The position numbers and the translations under genes are program-made. Source: Eucommia ulmoides (taxonomy: Eukaryota; Streptophyta; Magnoliopsida; Garryales; Eucommiaceae). Taken from it: a stretch of 64,000 nucleotides of DNA. The DNA lies in the NCBI GenBank assembly GCA_016647705.1, contig CM028327.1, forward strand, positions 40,635,017 to 40,699,016, in the 5' to 3' direction. The notes under the pieces were generated by a model. The model had not been told where the DNA came from, did no database searches, and worked only from the letters and a program-made list of their open reading frames with translations. Positions 1 through 11,795 of the stretch are shown here, in pieces (position 1 is the first letter of the stretch; each line of letters starts with the position of its first letter).

Positions 1-68
1 AATCAAGCAAATACGAAATTGCAAGTACAAATCTGTAGTATTTGGACGGGGCAGGAATCGCTGTTGGG

Positions 69-246
69 AATGAACGGATAATGGGGAAGCTGAAAGAGTA
101 CTTCGATTGGCCAAAGAAGAAATCGCTAAAGTTGTCTGGGCCGAAGAGTGCGGTTTAGTTGATGATGCGATTTCCCATTACAAGAATTCTCAAAGAATTT
201 TGACGGAAGCCACATAAACACCTGTACCTTTGTACATCAGCTCGAG
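69..246 (+). pseudogene. Spastin-like AAA ATPase MIT-domain exon fragment, copy A
   Basis: The translation resembles the N-terminal MIT (microtubule-interacting and trafficking) exon of plant spastin-like AAA ATPases (family of Arabidopsis AT2G45500): LKEYFD, then EEIAKVV, then SHYKNSQRI, then PVPLYISS. It ends at a plausible splice donor, exon...CTCGAG|GTATGC at 246/247. It is broken. A one-base loss near 106-110 puts LKEYFD and EEIAKVV in different frames, and an in-frame TAA sits at about 214-216 where copy B has TCA. No ATPase domain follows. The first 68 bases may include more of the same exon. Family assignment is from remembered motif similarity, not a search. Confidence 0.7.
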
Positions 247-881
247 GTATGCAAACGCAAATTCAAACGTTTCATTTTTGCTTGCTATATACTTCAGTTA
301 GGCTTCTGAATTGTTTGGTTTTTGTTCAGATTTGAGAGTCGATCGCATGATGGTCGATCGTGGTGGATTTATGTTCTAGGGTTTGTTTTTTGTACCAATT
401 TGATTTCAATCTTCGACGATTGTTCGTTGTGGGTGTGGATGGATGGATATGTGTCTCTATTTTCTAGATTTTTGTATTGATTTGGTTGATTTGGTTGGAT
501 TGTTTTGGTTTGTATTGGGAAAAAAATCAAGCATATGAATATAAAGAGAGAATTATCAATTTGAATGAAAAAATTGGAATATAACAGGATGGCGGCGGCC
601 TCGAATTCGTTGCCTTAAATAAATGTATGTGCGAGAGAGAGAAAAATGGATTTGATCTATGCACTTGGTGGAGTAGAGCTTATGTTGGGTATATTGTGAG
701 GTTGTTTTGTGAGGTTGTTTTGGTAATATGAAATGGGTACGGCGACTTGGTAGAATTTCAACAGCAGTGAAAGTTGAATATAACACGATCCCGTGTTATA
801 TTCAACGCGAGGGGTAAAATCGTTATAAAAAAATAAAAGAACTATTTTGTAACATATTTTAAAAAAAAATTATTTAGTTGT
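247..881 (+). other. Intron-like sequence after the spastin-like exon; no gene
   Basis: T-rich sequence after the splice donor matches 42106-42863 of copy B and looks like the captured intron of the spastin-like gene. Copy B has an extra (AT)n tract here. No acceptor followed by a recognisable second exon was found. It includes the perfect hairpin at 773-806. The bases TTTATTCTC at 882-890 are the unoccupied counterpart of the MULE target site in copy B. Confidence 0.5.
773..806. repeat. Perfect inverted repeat, 15-bp arms
   Basis: GTTGAATATAACACG at 773-787, a 4-base loop, then its exact reverse complement at 792-806. The matching place in copy B (about 42711-42785) holds an expanded, imperfect version with several alternating half-sites. 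No function can be assigned. Confidence 0.85.
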
Positions 882-890
882 TTTATTCTC

Positions 891-1492
891 ATATGTGGAC
901 TTCTGGGTGCCTGTCCGTTAATTCTTTTTTAGTGTTTTTGTATTAATTCTAATAAATTTGAGAAGTTAAACAAAAAAAAATCTAAAATGTCTTGTATTAG
1001 ATTTAGTCTTGTTCCCATAATTTTGTCTTTCTGTTTCTCTTCCCGCAAAAGGCTCATGTTTAGTTTTAGACTTTAGTAAAAGGCTAGCTTTTTGTTTTTT
1101 TTTTTTTATATTAATTCAAACTTCACGTGAAGCCTCCCACTAATTAACAGACACGTGTTTAGTATTAGACTATTTGTAACACGTGTCAACCAAACATGGT
1201 GGACAGTAAAAAAAAAAGAAAAACTATATAATAAAGCATGACCAACATAAAATGACAAATATCTGTTCTTTATCTTCAAAGATAAAAAATAGTGCAAATT
1301 GATCTTAAAAAATTGATATAAATATAAAATACATTTTATTATATACCTTATATGAAGAAAAAGAATATATATATTTTTGTATAATTAATGAGAGGTAATA
1401 AACTTTTTCTTATACATCTATAAAAATAATAAACGAATATATTAAATTTAATAATAATATTAAAATATTAAATTTGCGAAAATAAAATTAAA

Positions 1493-1538
<46 letters not shown>

Positions 1539-3364
1539 TTTAGTAATAATATACAAATATCAAATTATGGAAATTAAATTAAAAAAATAATAAAAAAAAA
1601 TAATATATAAAAATTATGAACATTAAATTTACAGAAATTATAAAAATAATATATGTATATTAAATTTAATAATAATATTGAAGCATTAAATTTACAAAAA
1701 TTAAATAAATAATATAAAACATATGTAATACACGAAAATTTTTGACATTAAATTTATCAACATTAAATTTAGTAATAATATTGAAATATTAAATTTATAA
1801 AAAATTAAATAAAAAAATAATATAAAAAAGAAAATATAATATATGAAAATTATGCACATTAAATTTAAGTAAATAATATATGAATATTAAATTTACAAAA
1901 ATTAAATTATATATAAATAATATAAAATAAAAAATACAATATATGAAATTATGGACATTAAATTTATGAAAATTATAGAAATAAAATATAAATATTAAAT
2001 TTAGTAATAATACTGAAATATTAAATTTATAAAACTTAAATTGAAAAAATAATATAAAAACTCAAATATAATATAAGATATTATGGACATTAATTTTACA
2101 GAAATTATAAAAATAATATGTGAATATTAAATTTAGTAATAATAATTGAACATTAAATTTAAAGAAATTAAATTATGTTCAATTTTTTTTACACTCACAC
2201 TTTCAAGCACGGTCATTTGCTAGTCTATTAAGAAATTTAAAAAATAAATAAATATTTTACCAGGTTGGATCTAATTTTAAAATATAAATTAAATTGTTAT
2301 AATCTCTCAACTCAAACTTCAAACTTCTAGAGACAATCCAACAATGGCTTAAATGAAGAGACCAAATATTTGGGAGAAAAATAATCGCTTAGAATTTCAC
2401 ATTTTCACTTTGAAATGAGTTAAATTTAATTATAATTTGTACCCTTCAAATTTCATATATGTATTATTAACTATATATTTTTTTTTAATAAATTTAAAAA
2501 TCCATACAATATCTTTAGGCCAATAATAATAATAAGAGTTTCTATCTAACACACACTTTGTTATTTTGACAAAAATCATATAATACCTGAGACACCTTTT
2601 ATTACATTTTGTTGATAAAAATATCATTGTAACAATTTTTTTGCATTTTTGTATTTTTATTTTTTTATTTACTATTTTTTACTTTGTCTTCCTCGCTTGT
2701 TTTTATTTTTTATTTTTGTTTCTCATTTTTTTATTTCATTTGTTTTATTTTTATTAACCATTTTTTGTATATGGTGTTTATAAAAAAAAGTAAAAAATTA
2801 GAGGGAAAAAAAAACAAAAACTAATACAAAAAAAATTAGAACATTTTTTTATTTATCAAGTCTTTTTTTTTTTTTTAATTTTTTTTTTATAGATTTTATT
2901 TATCAAAAACAAATTTAAAAAATTAAAAATTAAAAATTAAAAAATAGAAAATAAGAGAGAGATAAAGAGTGAAAAGTATAAAATATTAAATAAGCAACAA
3001 AGTATTATATTTTTGTTAACATAAAAAATGTATTAAATAATTAAATTAAAAAAATAAAAAGTTATTTAAATATTATAAAAATAACAGGTAATATTTGATA
3101 TTAATTGTCGACAGCCATTATTTAGGGTTTAAACTCAAAATAATAATTAAGGGGAATTTGGAGTTTTGACACTTTGCATTCCTAAAGTTACCATTATTTC
3201 ACTTTGATCTCTATAATTATAATTTGAACACCCTGCAAATTCCATAATCATCCCACTCCAGTCCATTCTAATAATTTCATAATAATTTTGGACAACAAAT
3301 GGTAGTTGTCATGCTCTCAACTATATTTAAAGGAATTTTATAGGCATTCTAACTTGTTTCGTTT

Positions 3365-3400
<36 letters not shown>

Positions 3401-3836
3401 TATGTTACATTTATGTATATTTTTTTAGTATTTGTTTGAAAAGATGAGACTAAATTTATCCATAAAACCTCTTACAAACAGTTAGATGCACGTCATGTGA
3501 TTTTTATTTATTTTTTCAAAAATGTAGTGGTAAATTGACTTGAACTATAGTGGGAGAATTAAGAAACTTGAATGTGTGAGAATCAAAATAAGATTTTAAA
3601 CAAAGTTTAGGGGTACAAAGTGTCGAAACCCCAAGTGCTTCGTTTTTTGGTAGGGAATTGGAAGGGTTGCATTGAGAATGTGTGTTCACTTGAAGGGGAG
3701 GAGGGGTCTCTTCTCCAATTGAAAGGGGTAGGGCCATATGAGCCCCCACGTGCCAGACAAAAATGCCTTTGTACTTTTGTATGTTTCACTCACTTCCGTC
3801 GTTTTGTCTTGACACTTCCTCCCCTCCCCCGCTCCC
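891..3836. other. AT-rich non-coding tract, no gene seen
   Basis: Very AT-rich sequence shared with 54663-57670. It contains homopolymer runs, (AT)n tracts at about 1499-1535 and 3369-3397, and the ATTAAATTTA array described separately. Short open frames are interrupted, low-complexity and not conserved in frame between the copies. I see nothing coding. Confidence 0.7.
1440..2175. repeat. Dispersed ATTAAATTTA motif array, copy A
   Basis: The motif ATTAAATTTA, often followed by GTAATAATA, recurs irregularly every 30-70 bp, separated by AAAATTA/ATAATATAAA filler. It looks like a decayed tandem array with a higher-order unit of roughly 100-180 bp. The same array is at about 55235-55930. Confidence 0.7.
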
Positions 3837-3982
3837 TCCCACTTTATTTTTTTATCGGACTTACTTACCAATAAAAATACTAATTCAACCCGAATCTAAT
3901 CAAATCGAATCCCACTTTATTTTTTTATCGGACTTACCTACCAATAAAAATACTAATTCAACCCGAATCTAATCAAATCGAA
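3837..3982. repeat. Two-copy tandem duplication of 73 bp
   Basis: The unit starting TCCCACTTTATTTTTTTATC is present at 3837-3909 and 3910-3982 with about one difference. Copy B has a single copy near 57668-57740, so this duplication arose in copy A after the large duplication. Confidence 0.85.
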
Positions 3983-4522
3983 CGGTTCGATTTTAAAATC
4001 GATTATTAATGATTTTGATTTTGATTATAATTTTAGTTTTGGAATTGAAAATCAAAACGGTTTTGATTTTGGTTTTGATATAGTAACCATGAAATCGAAT
4101 TGTGTAACCGATATTTTAAATATATTTTTATTTTATGTATCACTCTCACTTTTTCTATATATTTATATTTTGACCTCTAACACACACACACAATGTGTGT
4201 GTGTGTTATAGGGTTATTTGTGCTAATTTTAGGATTTTTATAATTTTTTATGATATTTTAGTCTTTTTTTGTGCATATATATAAAAAAAATAACTGTTCG
4301 CGGTTTCACAGTGATTTTGGTTTTATATAAAATTTAAAAATCTTAACGGTTTCGCTGTTTTGGTTTTGCATGAAATTAAGCGGTTCGATTTTAAAACGTT
4401 TTCTGATAAACTGATACTTTTGGTTTTAGTTTTGCTTTTGATTTTTGGTTTGGTATATACCTAATAGTTTTGATTTTGGTTTCTAATGAAACTGGCTCAA
4501 AAACCGAAAGATTGCCATCCCT
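3942..4522. mobile_element. hAT-like non-autonomous element, copy A
   Basis: The right end reads GATTGCCATCCCT, the reverse complement of AGGGATGGCAATC, which resembles the terminal inverted repeats of plant hAT (Ac-like) elements. The left end is clearer in copy B (57701, CTAGAAATGCCAATTC). The interior is AT-rich with repeated AACGGTTCGATTTTAAAA-type segments and a CA/TG microsatellite palindrome near 4188-4214. No transposase frame is present. An 8-bp target duplication is not convincing, so the boundaries are tentative. Confidence 0.5.
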
Positions 4523-5057
4523 TTTGATGTTACCAGAAATTTCCAACACATGTAACAGCTACACACGTGCCAAAAACCTCTTCGTCTTCTTTGATGACCT
4601 GTAAAACTGTGAGTTCTAATGGGGGACATTGGTGTGGTGTCAGCCAAAGAACCTCCGGCGTGGGAATAAATTAATCTGGTAATGGAGAAAAGAGTATATA
4701 GATTGAACTGTCAAAATTTACCAGTCATACTTGCCCTTTATATATGCTTAGAAAATATATTGCCCATGATTTGGAGAGATCGTCCATTACGTGATACACT
4801 TCTAACGGCTTGGAAGATAACCACAATCTCCATAATTTCATGAGAGATCTCTGTAACAGTCCCTATTAAATATAAGTCGTTATAGTCAATTTAGCTTATC
4901 TCTTCAAGTGTAGGGGAGACATTTACTATGGACTAAAATATTACAATGGAGATATTTATAGAGATATACAATGGAGATTTACAATAGAAATATCTATAGA
5001 AGACTACGGAAATCCTAGGGTTAGGGTTTTAACCGAATGGGCCAAACCCATATACAT
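4523..5057. other. Unrecognised duplicated sequence, no gene
   Basis: Matches 58305-58829 of copy B. The run toward 6318, including TATATTAACA, resembles a degraded copia-type LTR edge, but no partner LTR or primer-binding site was found. It holds no convincing coding frame. Confidence 0.4.
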
Positions 5058-5060
5058 TTA

Positions 5061-6286
5061 AGTGGCGTTTGGTTAGTGTTCCCACTTTTCTCAACCCAAC
5101 TGGGATGGGTTGGGTTGAGTTGGGTTGATAGGTTTTTTTCCTACTAGGAACATAATTGTGTTTGGTAATGACAATTTTGTTTTTGTACCGGGAATAGAAT
5201 CACGTTTGGTAACGATATTATCTTAGAATTGATTTTATGAATCAGCCCTAGAATTGATTCAACCAAACTCCCAAATTCAACTAAAATCCCCAAATCAAGA
5301 ACCAACCCTAAAATTGATTTCATGAAATTCAACCAAAACCCCAAATTTAACCAAACTCCCAAATCAAGAACCAATCTAAACCAAATCGATGTCAAACCAA
5401 GAAACAAATCTAAATCAAATCGATGTCAAACCAAGAACAAATCCAAGAATCCGATCAAAATCCATGTAATTGAACCAAGAACCAAGAACAAATCCAAGAA
5501 CCGGATCAAAATCCATGAAATTGAACTAAGAACCAAGAACAAATCCAAGAACCCAATCAAAATAGGGTTCCATTTCGATTTCGAAAACGAAATCGAGATT
5601 TCAAAATCGATTTCGAACCCTAATTCGATTTCGATTTCGAAATCGAAATCGATTTTGTTTTTGAATTCGAACCCTAAATTGATTTTGAAGAAGAACGAAC
5701 GAACGAACCAAGCAATGAAGATGACGAATCGGAGAGGAGGCGAGGAGACGAAGACATACAACTGTTAGGCGACGATGGCGATGGTGATTGAGGACTGAAG
5801 AACGAAAACTATGGCGATCGTGAAAATCGATCATCGAAATCAACGGACCTGGTGCAGATCGTCGTGATGGCATCAAGAAGACGAAGAGGACGAAGGAGAG
5901 AAGAAGCCAGATGAATGAGAGAAGAAAAAGGTAGATGACGAAGACGAAAAAGAATAGAAGCCAGGCAAAGATGAAGGGAAAAAGAAGAAATAAAATTTGA
6001 GCTTAACAGAAGTCGAAATGGGGACCTCATTAAAAAATTCGAAAATTCCAAGTGCGTCCTTGAATTGGGTTGAGTTTTTTGGGCAAAAAAAAAAAAAAAA
6101 AACAAGTTTTTATTTATTTATCATTTTCTTAGTTTTTCAATAATCAATTCTCATTTTTTGGGTTGGGTTGGGTTGGGTTGGGTTGGGTTTTGTGTTTGCT
6201 AAACGCGTTCTCAAAAATCAAACCCAGAATTTTGGGTTGGGTTGGGTTGGGTTGGAATGAAATGGAAACACTAACCAAACGGGGCC
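5061..6286. mobile_element. PIF/Harbinger-type non-autonomous element (1226 bp)
   Basis: The insertion has 3-bp TTA target duplications at 5058-5060 and 6287-6289. Copy B has the unoccupied site, CATTTATATAC, near 58827. The ends are inverted repeats: AGTGGCGTTTGGTTAGTG on the left, and GGCCCCGTTTGGTTAGTG reading inward from the right. TTA duplications plus GGCCCCGTTTGG-type ends fit Harbinger/Tourist elements. Inside both termini are GGGTT/AACCC repeat blocks (near 5093-5132 and 6160-6256) in inverted arrangement. The middle (about 5225-5690) is built of short repeats such as AACCAAGAACAAATCCAAGA and alternating AATCGATTTCGA palindromes. No transposase is encoded; the long frames across it are repeat-derived. 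Confidence 0.85.
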
Positions 6287-6572
6287 TTATATACTTAATG
6301 GGTTAAGTCCATATACATATATTAACAGTTTTACAGGAACGTAAAGGTCTAGGAATCATATTTCGGTACTAGAGAGGACCAAATCTGATCAACCAGTTGT
6401 GGGCCTCATCATCGTAAAATTTTTCTTTAAGATACTCTAAATCAATTATTTTTTTAATAAATATAATTTATCACTTTTCCTAAGTAACTGTATTTTCAAT
6501 TATAAATTCAATTTTCAAAGAAAATTATCACGTTAACACCTTTTACAAAAAGGAGATTATAATAAATACAAA

Positions 6573-6750
6573 CATAGTGTAGCTCAAGTGGTAAAACTCG
6601 CTTATGTTAAAGCAGTTGAGGGACCTGTGCAAAGTTAGGGATTTGAGCCTACAGAAAAACACTTACTGGGAGGAACAACCATGCACCCTGAACGAAATTA
6701 GTCTCACACCCTGTTTGAATGTGGGGACACTCGTGGGTATACAAAAAAAT
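6573..6750 (+). mobile_element. tRNA-derived SINE, copy A
   Basis: The sequence has a pol III A-box-like segment, TAGCTCAAGTGGTAAAAC, followed about 45 bp later by a degraded B box (GGATTTGAGCC). It ends in a conserved tail (ACTCGTGGGTATAC) and an A-rich run. Copy B (59113-59291) preserves the B box better as GGTTCGAGTC. Target duplications were not clear. Confidence 0.65.
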
Positions 6751-6944
6751 ATAAAATAAAACAAAAAATATTCAAAGATTACTTAAAAGTTTGTGTGAGG
6801 GTAAATATTATTTCATGATTTTTTTTTTCTAATTATTTATTCCGACAAAAAAAAAAATATTTTTATTAGTTTATCCAATATTTAGAGTTCTTATAGAAAA
6901 ATGACCTTATTTAATGTATTGTTGTTAGAATAACCCTTTGTTAA

Positions 6945-7190
6945 TTGCATTTAGTGCATAGTCCCCGACAGTTAATTCATATTATCAATCGGACGATCTT
7001 GCCCTTCTTGAAATGGAAGAAGAAGGTCATGAAGGTCACTTGGGATAACACGAAAAACAACCACTTAGATAGTTCATCTAGCGAGAAGGAGACGACAATA
7101 CTTGCCCTTATGGCAAATAGAGACGAAGTTTGTAATCCAAATTGCTCTAATAGTAACGAATTCAACGAACTTTCTTTTTGCTTTTTCTGA
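6945..7190 (+). pseudogene. Copia-type gag C-terminal remnant, copy A
   Basis: The frame reads LPFLKWKKKVMKVTWD, an S/E-rich stretch, then ILALMANRDEVCN. This matches the usual layout of plant copia (SIRE/Maximus-like) gag just after the zinc knuckle: lysine-rich KKKAM-type segment, tryptophan, acidic/serine-rich run, LALMA-type segment. No zinc knuckle, integrase or LTR is attached. The same fragment is at 59496-59741 with similar length, so it predates the duplication. Confidence 0.55.
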
Positions 7191-7252
7191 AAAACGCTTC
7201 TTCAATTTCTCACATGTTTGAAAAACGGGTTGTGTCAGGTATCCACACAGAG

Positions 7253-7448
7253 AACCTTAGAGATGAGTGTTCTTACCTAAAGGGTTTGCAATACATAGTA
7301 ACGTGTATGGGGTCATGGGCTTTAGAAGCTCACGATGTTTCTCACTAGCCTCACTTTAGTAGGGATTGGTATGTCTATTAAGATACAAGTCTGCATACTT
7401 AAATCACTTTAGTTAATTTAGATTAGAAGTAGCAAACCAGATGGAAGG
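7253..7448. other. Unrecognised single-copy flank
   Basis: Sequence between the end of the visible duplication and the target duplication of the solo LTR. I see no coding or structural signal. Confidence 0.4.
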
Positions 7449-7453
7449 TATTA

Positions 7454-8981
7454 TGTCACACCCCTTCCTGGGCCGTTATCGCCCGAGGCCGGGCGTGACA
7501 TCGACTTGACGTTACCTGATCGATTAACAATATATACACACATATATACATATATATACACGCGCCACTATACCATTTTTTTTTCAAAAATATATTTACT
7601 CACTTCAAAATTTGGGAATACACATATCCCAAATATTCACAACAAAACCACAAAAAGAAAATTGAACCTTTCACGGTTCACACCTGTTCAGCCAACCCTC
7701 CAAAACGACTCTACCTCCGACTCTACCTAGTGTCAGAAATGGACCTGTGTTTAGCTGTGGTACCTGAAAGCAAATATTTTATCGGTGTACTGTCTTTATA
7801 AGATAAAAACATTTCATGGATCAAGTATATTTATCAAATACTATCTTTCAAACATAACATAAATATAACAGCACATTGAGCCAAAATAAAATTCCACGAC
7901 CATCATTGTAATAAGATAACGTATCCAAATCAATCAATCCAAATATTTCGACATATAATAAAATATCGCACTCATATTTTCCTATTAGTCATAGGATCGT
8001 TTCACCTCACAATCGGGAGTTACGAAGGTACCGTAACCTATACAACTGCGTCATCTAAGATGATTATCAGTATCAGGGCCATTCAATATCTCCAATGGTA
8101 GGGGCAGCCACCCGCAGGATTTACACTCCTAATAGGTCAACATATCCACCCTGCAGAACTTGTCTGACAGGTAACAACAAATATCCACCCTACAAGACTT
8201 GCTTGACAGGTAACAACAAATATCCATATCTCGCAGGACATGCCCTCCTAACGAGAAGACAAAATAAAAATCACTTTCCACATTTAAACATTTACTTGAT
8301 TCGCGTAACGTTATAAAATAATCATTTTAAATAACCCCCTTTTTTTCTCTCCACATTTTAGTATGAAAATATAATTTAACAATTTACATAAAAGACAGTA
8401 CACTTACCTCAATTTTTGTGCCACTAGAAATCCTGTCGTCAAAATACTACGTGGGCGACGTCGCCTGTGAACCTAACAACTAAATGGCCTAAACTAAGAA
8501 TTTATTTAAAATAATTCTACTATACAATGTGTGGCCCTAAAATGCACCCTTTTTCATTCCCATTTTTTTTTATTATACAAAATTGTTAGACGCCTAATTT
8601 CTTACGTTAATATTAACTGTACAGAATTTACTATAAGAATGACTACAAAAAATTTTCCGTTAATAATGTAATTAGCAAAAAAATATTAATTAACCATTAA
8701 ATTTTTTATTAATCAATGAAATACTAAAAATTATTATTTTAGTAAAATTTACAATTTTTATCTTAAATTGTACTCTTCGTAAATTAAATATATCTGTGTA
8801 TACACATATACCCGCTACATTTTCCGTACTCACTATATTAATCGATCCCACGTATGTTTTTGACGTATAATTATACATATACACATGTCCGTGTGTGTAT
8901 ATATTTATATATATAAAGGTTACCTATTTCTGTTCCGACGTAAGTGAATCGCTGTTTTTTCTTTTCTTTTCGTGCATATGC

Positions 8982-9043
<62 letters not shown>

Positions 9044-9457
9044 TATAAAAGTTGATGCTTAGCCACCATTTTTTTTTCCTTTTTTTTTTATCTATTTGTT
9101 TTGGCTTAACACGTATCAAGCCTATTCTATAAATATATCCCTATTATATGTATATATATGGGGTTCATATCATTTCCTTCCTATGGAAGGAAATGATAGC
9201 TATCGTTGTTTATTTATTTATACTTATTACCCCTCTTGAAATAAAAAAATATTAATTATGTCTCAAAATTTTAAAATCATATTTTAAATAACCTAATAAT
9301 CCCCTAAAGTTTAAAAGTCAAAATTAAAATTAACATATTAACCCCTAAAATTTAAAAAAGAAAAAAATAAATTAAATAACACAATGTACCCCGTTATTTT
9401 CTAAATGTTTTAAAATACAACTAAAAATATATGTATGCGCAAGAACTACGCTTTACA
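7454..9457 (-). mobile_element. Solo LTR, Tekay/Del-like gypsy family (about 2.0 kb)
   Basis: Plus-strand ends are TGTCACACCC...CTTTACA, so in element orientation (minus) it runs TGTAAAG...GTGTGACA. In that orientation it resembles the 5' LTR at 59805-62637: a similar start (TTTTTAGTTGTATTTTAAAA versus CATTTTAGTTGCATTTTAGA), a purine/pyrimidine microsatellite, a segment ending GTGTACTGTCTT, a stretch like ACGGTACCGTAACTCC, and a terminal block TGTCACGCC...GACA. Flanks TATTA (7449-7453) and AATTA (9458-9462) are a one-mismatch 5-bp target duplication. No internal region is attached. A TATA-like motif for this orientation lies near 9127-9145. Confidence 0.7.
8989..9042. repeat. (CT)n/(AT)n microsatellite in the solo LTR
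   Basis: A CT run at 8989-9027 followed by an AT run to about 9042. The related LTR at 59805 has a (GA)n run in the corresponding 5' part (about 60281-60301), so the microsatellite is an old feature of this LTR family. Confidence 0.9.
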
Positions 9458-9462
9458 AATTA

Positions 9463-11795
9463 AGACTCCAAGATTAGATCGAGGAGACAACTTGCTTAAA
9501 TCACGGGTGTTATCAATAGAAATGGTGGTTATTGTAAGTTATATTTTGGTTAGTTTTCCATTATTCCTATTGTACATGTGAATTTGAATTTTGGTATTCC
9601 CTCTTCCACTTGGATATTTCTGAAATTCAAACACGACATTAGTAAGGAACAATTTTGCAAGAAAAATCGCAGGTTAGTAGCATAATCGTTCGTATGTAGA
9701 TCATTATTGTTCGCTCATATTATATGTTTTTTCTATGTTGTTGTTATAGTTTGCCCTTGTCTTGTTAATGATTATGAACATTCACATATATTCGTTAAGT
9801 GTGTGCACAAGAATATGCATAGGATTTGTAAGCACTCACATCCAACTTGATTTTATAGTTATCTGTTACACAAAATAGTAACCTTTTTTGGGGGTATAAA
9901 ATACTTGAACATTCACAATTACTTGAGTTTTTGCAACATGAAATGGGAGTGTTGAGTCTGTGAACCAAATACGAACATTCACAATTAATGTAGTACATAT
10001 GTCATATTTTGTGATTATTAATGTGAACATTCACACAAATATTACGGGAAACGAAATAGAAGGTAAGATAATCACAAAATGTAGTTTGTATGTTCACCAA
10101 ATTTGTGATTATAAATGTGAATATCCATATTAGTACTTAGTTTTTTTGTAATGAAATGTAAATGACTGTGAGCATTCACATGCAATCATCAGATATTTTG
10201 CATAAGAGATGCACATAAGAATTGGGAACATTCACAATTAATCGACTTTGTAGAGTAGTATGACATGCAAAACAATAACATTTTGCGGGGGAATAGTGAC
10301 ATACGTGAACATTCACAATTACTTGCGTCATTTTGTTACACGAAATGATAGTGTTATATCCATGAACTACATGTGAAAATTAACAATTAGTGAGGATATT
10401 TTAAATGTCAAAATTTTGCGAATTACAGTTCAAACAACAACATCAGTTCAAACAACGATGGTTAGGATAGAAATAACACGCCGACAATTTGAAATACGGC
10501 ATAGAATATATACAATAATTAGTAAAATAATGATTAAATCAAAGTATTTTCGATTTTGACTATAGTTTTGGGACTCTTCATCGTTCGCTTAGTGGCTTTC
10601 TCCGTTGACCATTGTAGCTTTTACCATTGTTGGTTTTATGGTAGAATTAGTTATTTGGGAGATTTCGATGATTTTGAATAACGGTTTCAGTCATCAGACT
10701 ATGGGAGAAAGGAAATCAATCAACCTAAATGTAAAACATTAAATAGAGTGAGAAAAATAAAAATAAAACGGTTTTAATTTTGAAAAATGTTCCACGTTGG
10801 GAAACTGTCGATTGTGTGAACATTCATATTATGGAAATTTTTATTCTAAAATATCCAATATGGATATCAAATTGAAGATATTGAAACGACAAGTTGGACA
10901 ATATTTTTGGACAGTGGAAATGTTCGCAAATTTGGATTATTTCTATTTTGTTTAGCATCAATAGTGATTGTTGCGCATTGATGGCGGTTGACATTTGTAG
11001 ACTTGGACATTAATGACATTTTAGTAAATTTGATGTTATACTGGATTGTTCAGACAAGGTTAATGGAGGATTTTTTTACTAAAGTGTTTCCAAGGACTAA
11101 AAACTTAATTCTATGAAATGATCTTTTTTTTTTTTTTTTGTAATTTTTTTTTTTAAAAATTCAATCAATTAATTAAATGTATAGTTATAATTTAATATTT
11201 TTTCATAATTACATTTTGTATGCAGTGGTGATTTCAAGCAAAGGCGAATCGCTAGCTATTAATATTTTGAGAAATCAATGTAGCTATTGAAAGTGGTGGA
11301 GTCAAGAAACTAGTTGAGAAAGATACAAAATAACGATAAAAAAATATGGTTTGATTTTTCTAAAAGAATTTTTCGACGTCATTTAAAAAAAAAACAATAT
11401 TTATTATTCATTTATTCACTTCCAGTTTTAGGAACAAAATAACACAAGCGAAAGATAAAATTGTCGAGAAATTATTCAAACAAAGTTTTTAGAAGATAAA
11501 AAATAAAAAAAATCTAAAGCCAAATTTACACGAAAAAAGCTAAAATACATGGCATTAACAATACTAAATTAATTGAGAATTTTTATTTTCAAATCACAAA
11601 GTCACCCAATCGATAATTGTCCTAAACTAATTAATATCCATAAGATTAGTCAAAAATCTTAGACTTGATTTAATGATTGTTCAATACAACAATTATGCTT
11701 CACCAGTTGTAAACTCGTAAACTCAATTTTGATATTTTAGTTATATAATTTGATTAGAATAGGAAAATAAAAATACACTTTAACCCTTTGTTTTA
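9463..11795. other. Gene-free sequence with GTGAACATTCACAATTA repeats
   Basis: No gene or clear transposon was recognised. Between about 9770 and 10390 a degenerate motif around GTGAACATTCACAATTA recurs about nine times: near 9776, 9908, 9974, 10023, 10118, 10172, 10229, 10306 and 10374, with an outlier near 10818. It resembles sub-terminal repeats of a DNA transposon, but no terminal inverted repeats were found. The right edge, TTTTATAG, abuts the antisense ORF of element T at 11796 and could be either a splice acceptor or a truncation junction. Confidence 0.5.

Larger units (their letters stand above)
1..7252 (+). repeat. Segmental duplication, copy A
   Basis: This stretch aligns collinearly with 41860-59804. 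The match begins at the window edge (position 1 pairs with 41860) and ends where copy B is cut by an LTR at 59805. Apart from later insertions the order is identical: spastin-like exon, AT-rich tract, hAT-like element, SINE, copia gag remnant. A sampled 240 bp (around 3112-3360 versus 56935-57180) differs at only a few positions, while the AT-rich tract differs more by small indels. Copy A contains one extra element, the Harbinger-type insertion at 5061-6286. The true left end lies outside the window, and the right end could extend past 7252 because copy B is interrupted there. Confidence 0.9.

Noticed and set aside
3516..3972. Overlapping open frames on both strands before the hAT-like element
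   Set aside because: Frames are mutually overlapping, differ between duplicates because of a 73-bp tandem duplication, and have no domain.
5322..5768. 148-codon plus-strand open frame inside the Harbinger-type element, and overlapping minus frames
   Set aside because: Composed of repeated NKSKNPIKIH-type words from a short tandem repeat; several frames are open at once because the repeat lacks stops. No homology recognised.
5093..6256. GGGTT/AACCC runs as telomeric DNA
   Set aside because: The unit is 5 bp (GGGTT), not the plant TTTAGGG, and both runs lie symmetrically inside a transposon with clear target duplications.
4860..6318. Complete copia LTR around the Harbinger-type insertion
   Set aside because: The edge TATATTAACA looks LTR-like, but no primer-binding site, opposite terminus or partner copy could be found, so only a note was kept.
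6573..6650. A true tRNA gene
   Set aside because: A and B boxes are present, but no cloverleaf acceptor stem can be drawn and the sequence continues into a SINE body with an A-rich tail; it is duplicated in copy B.
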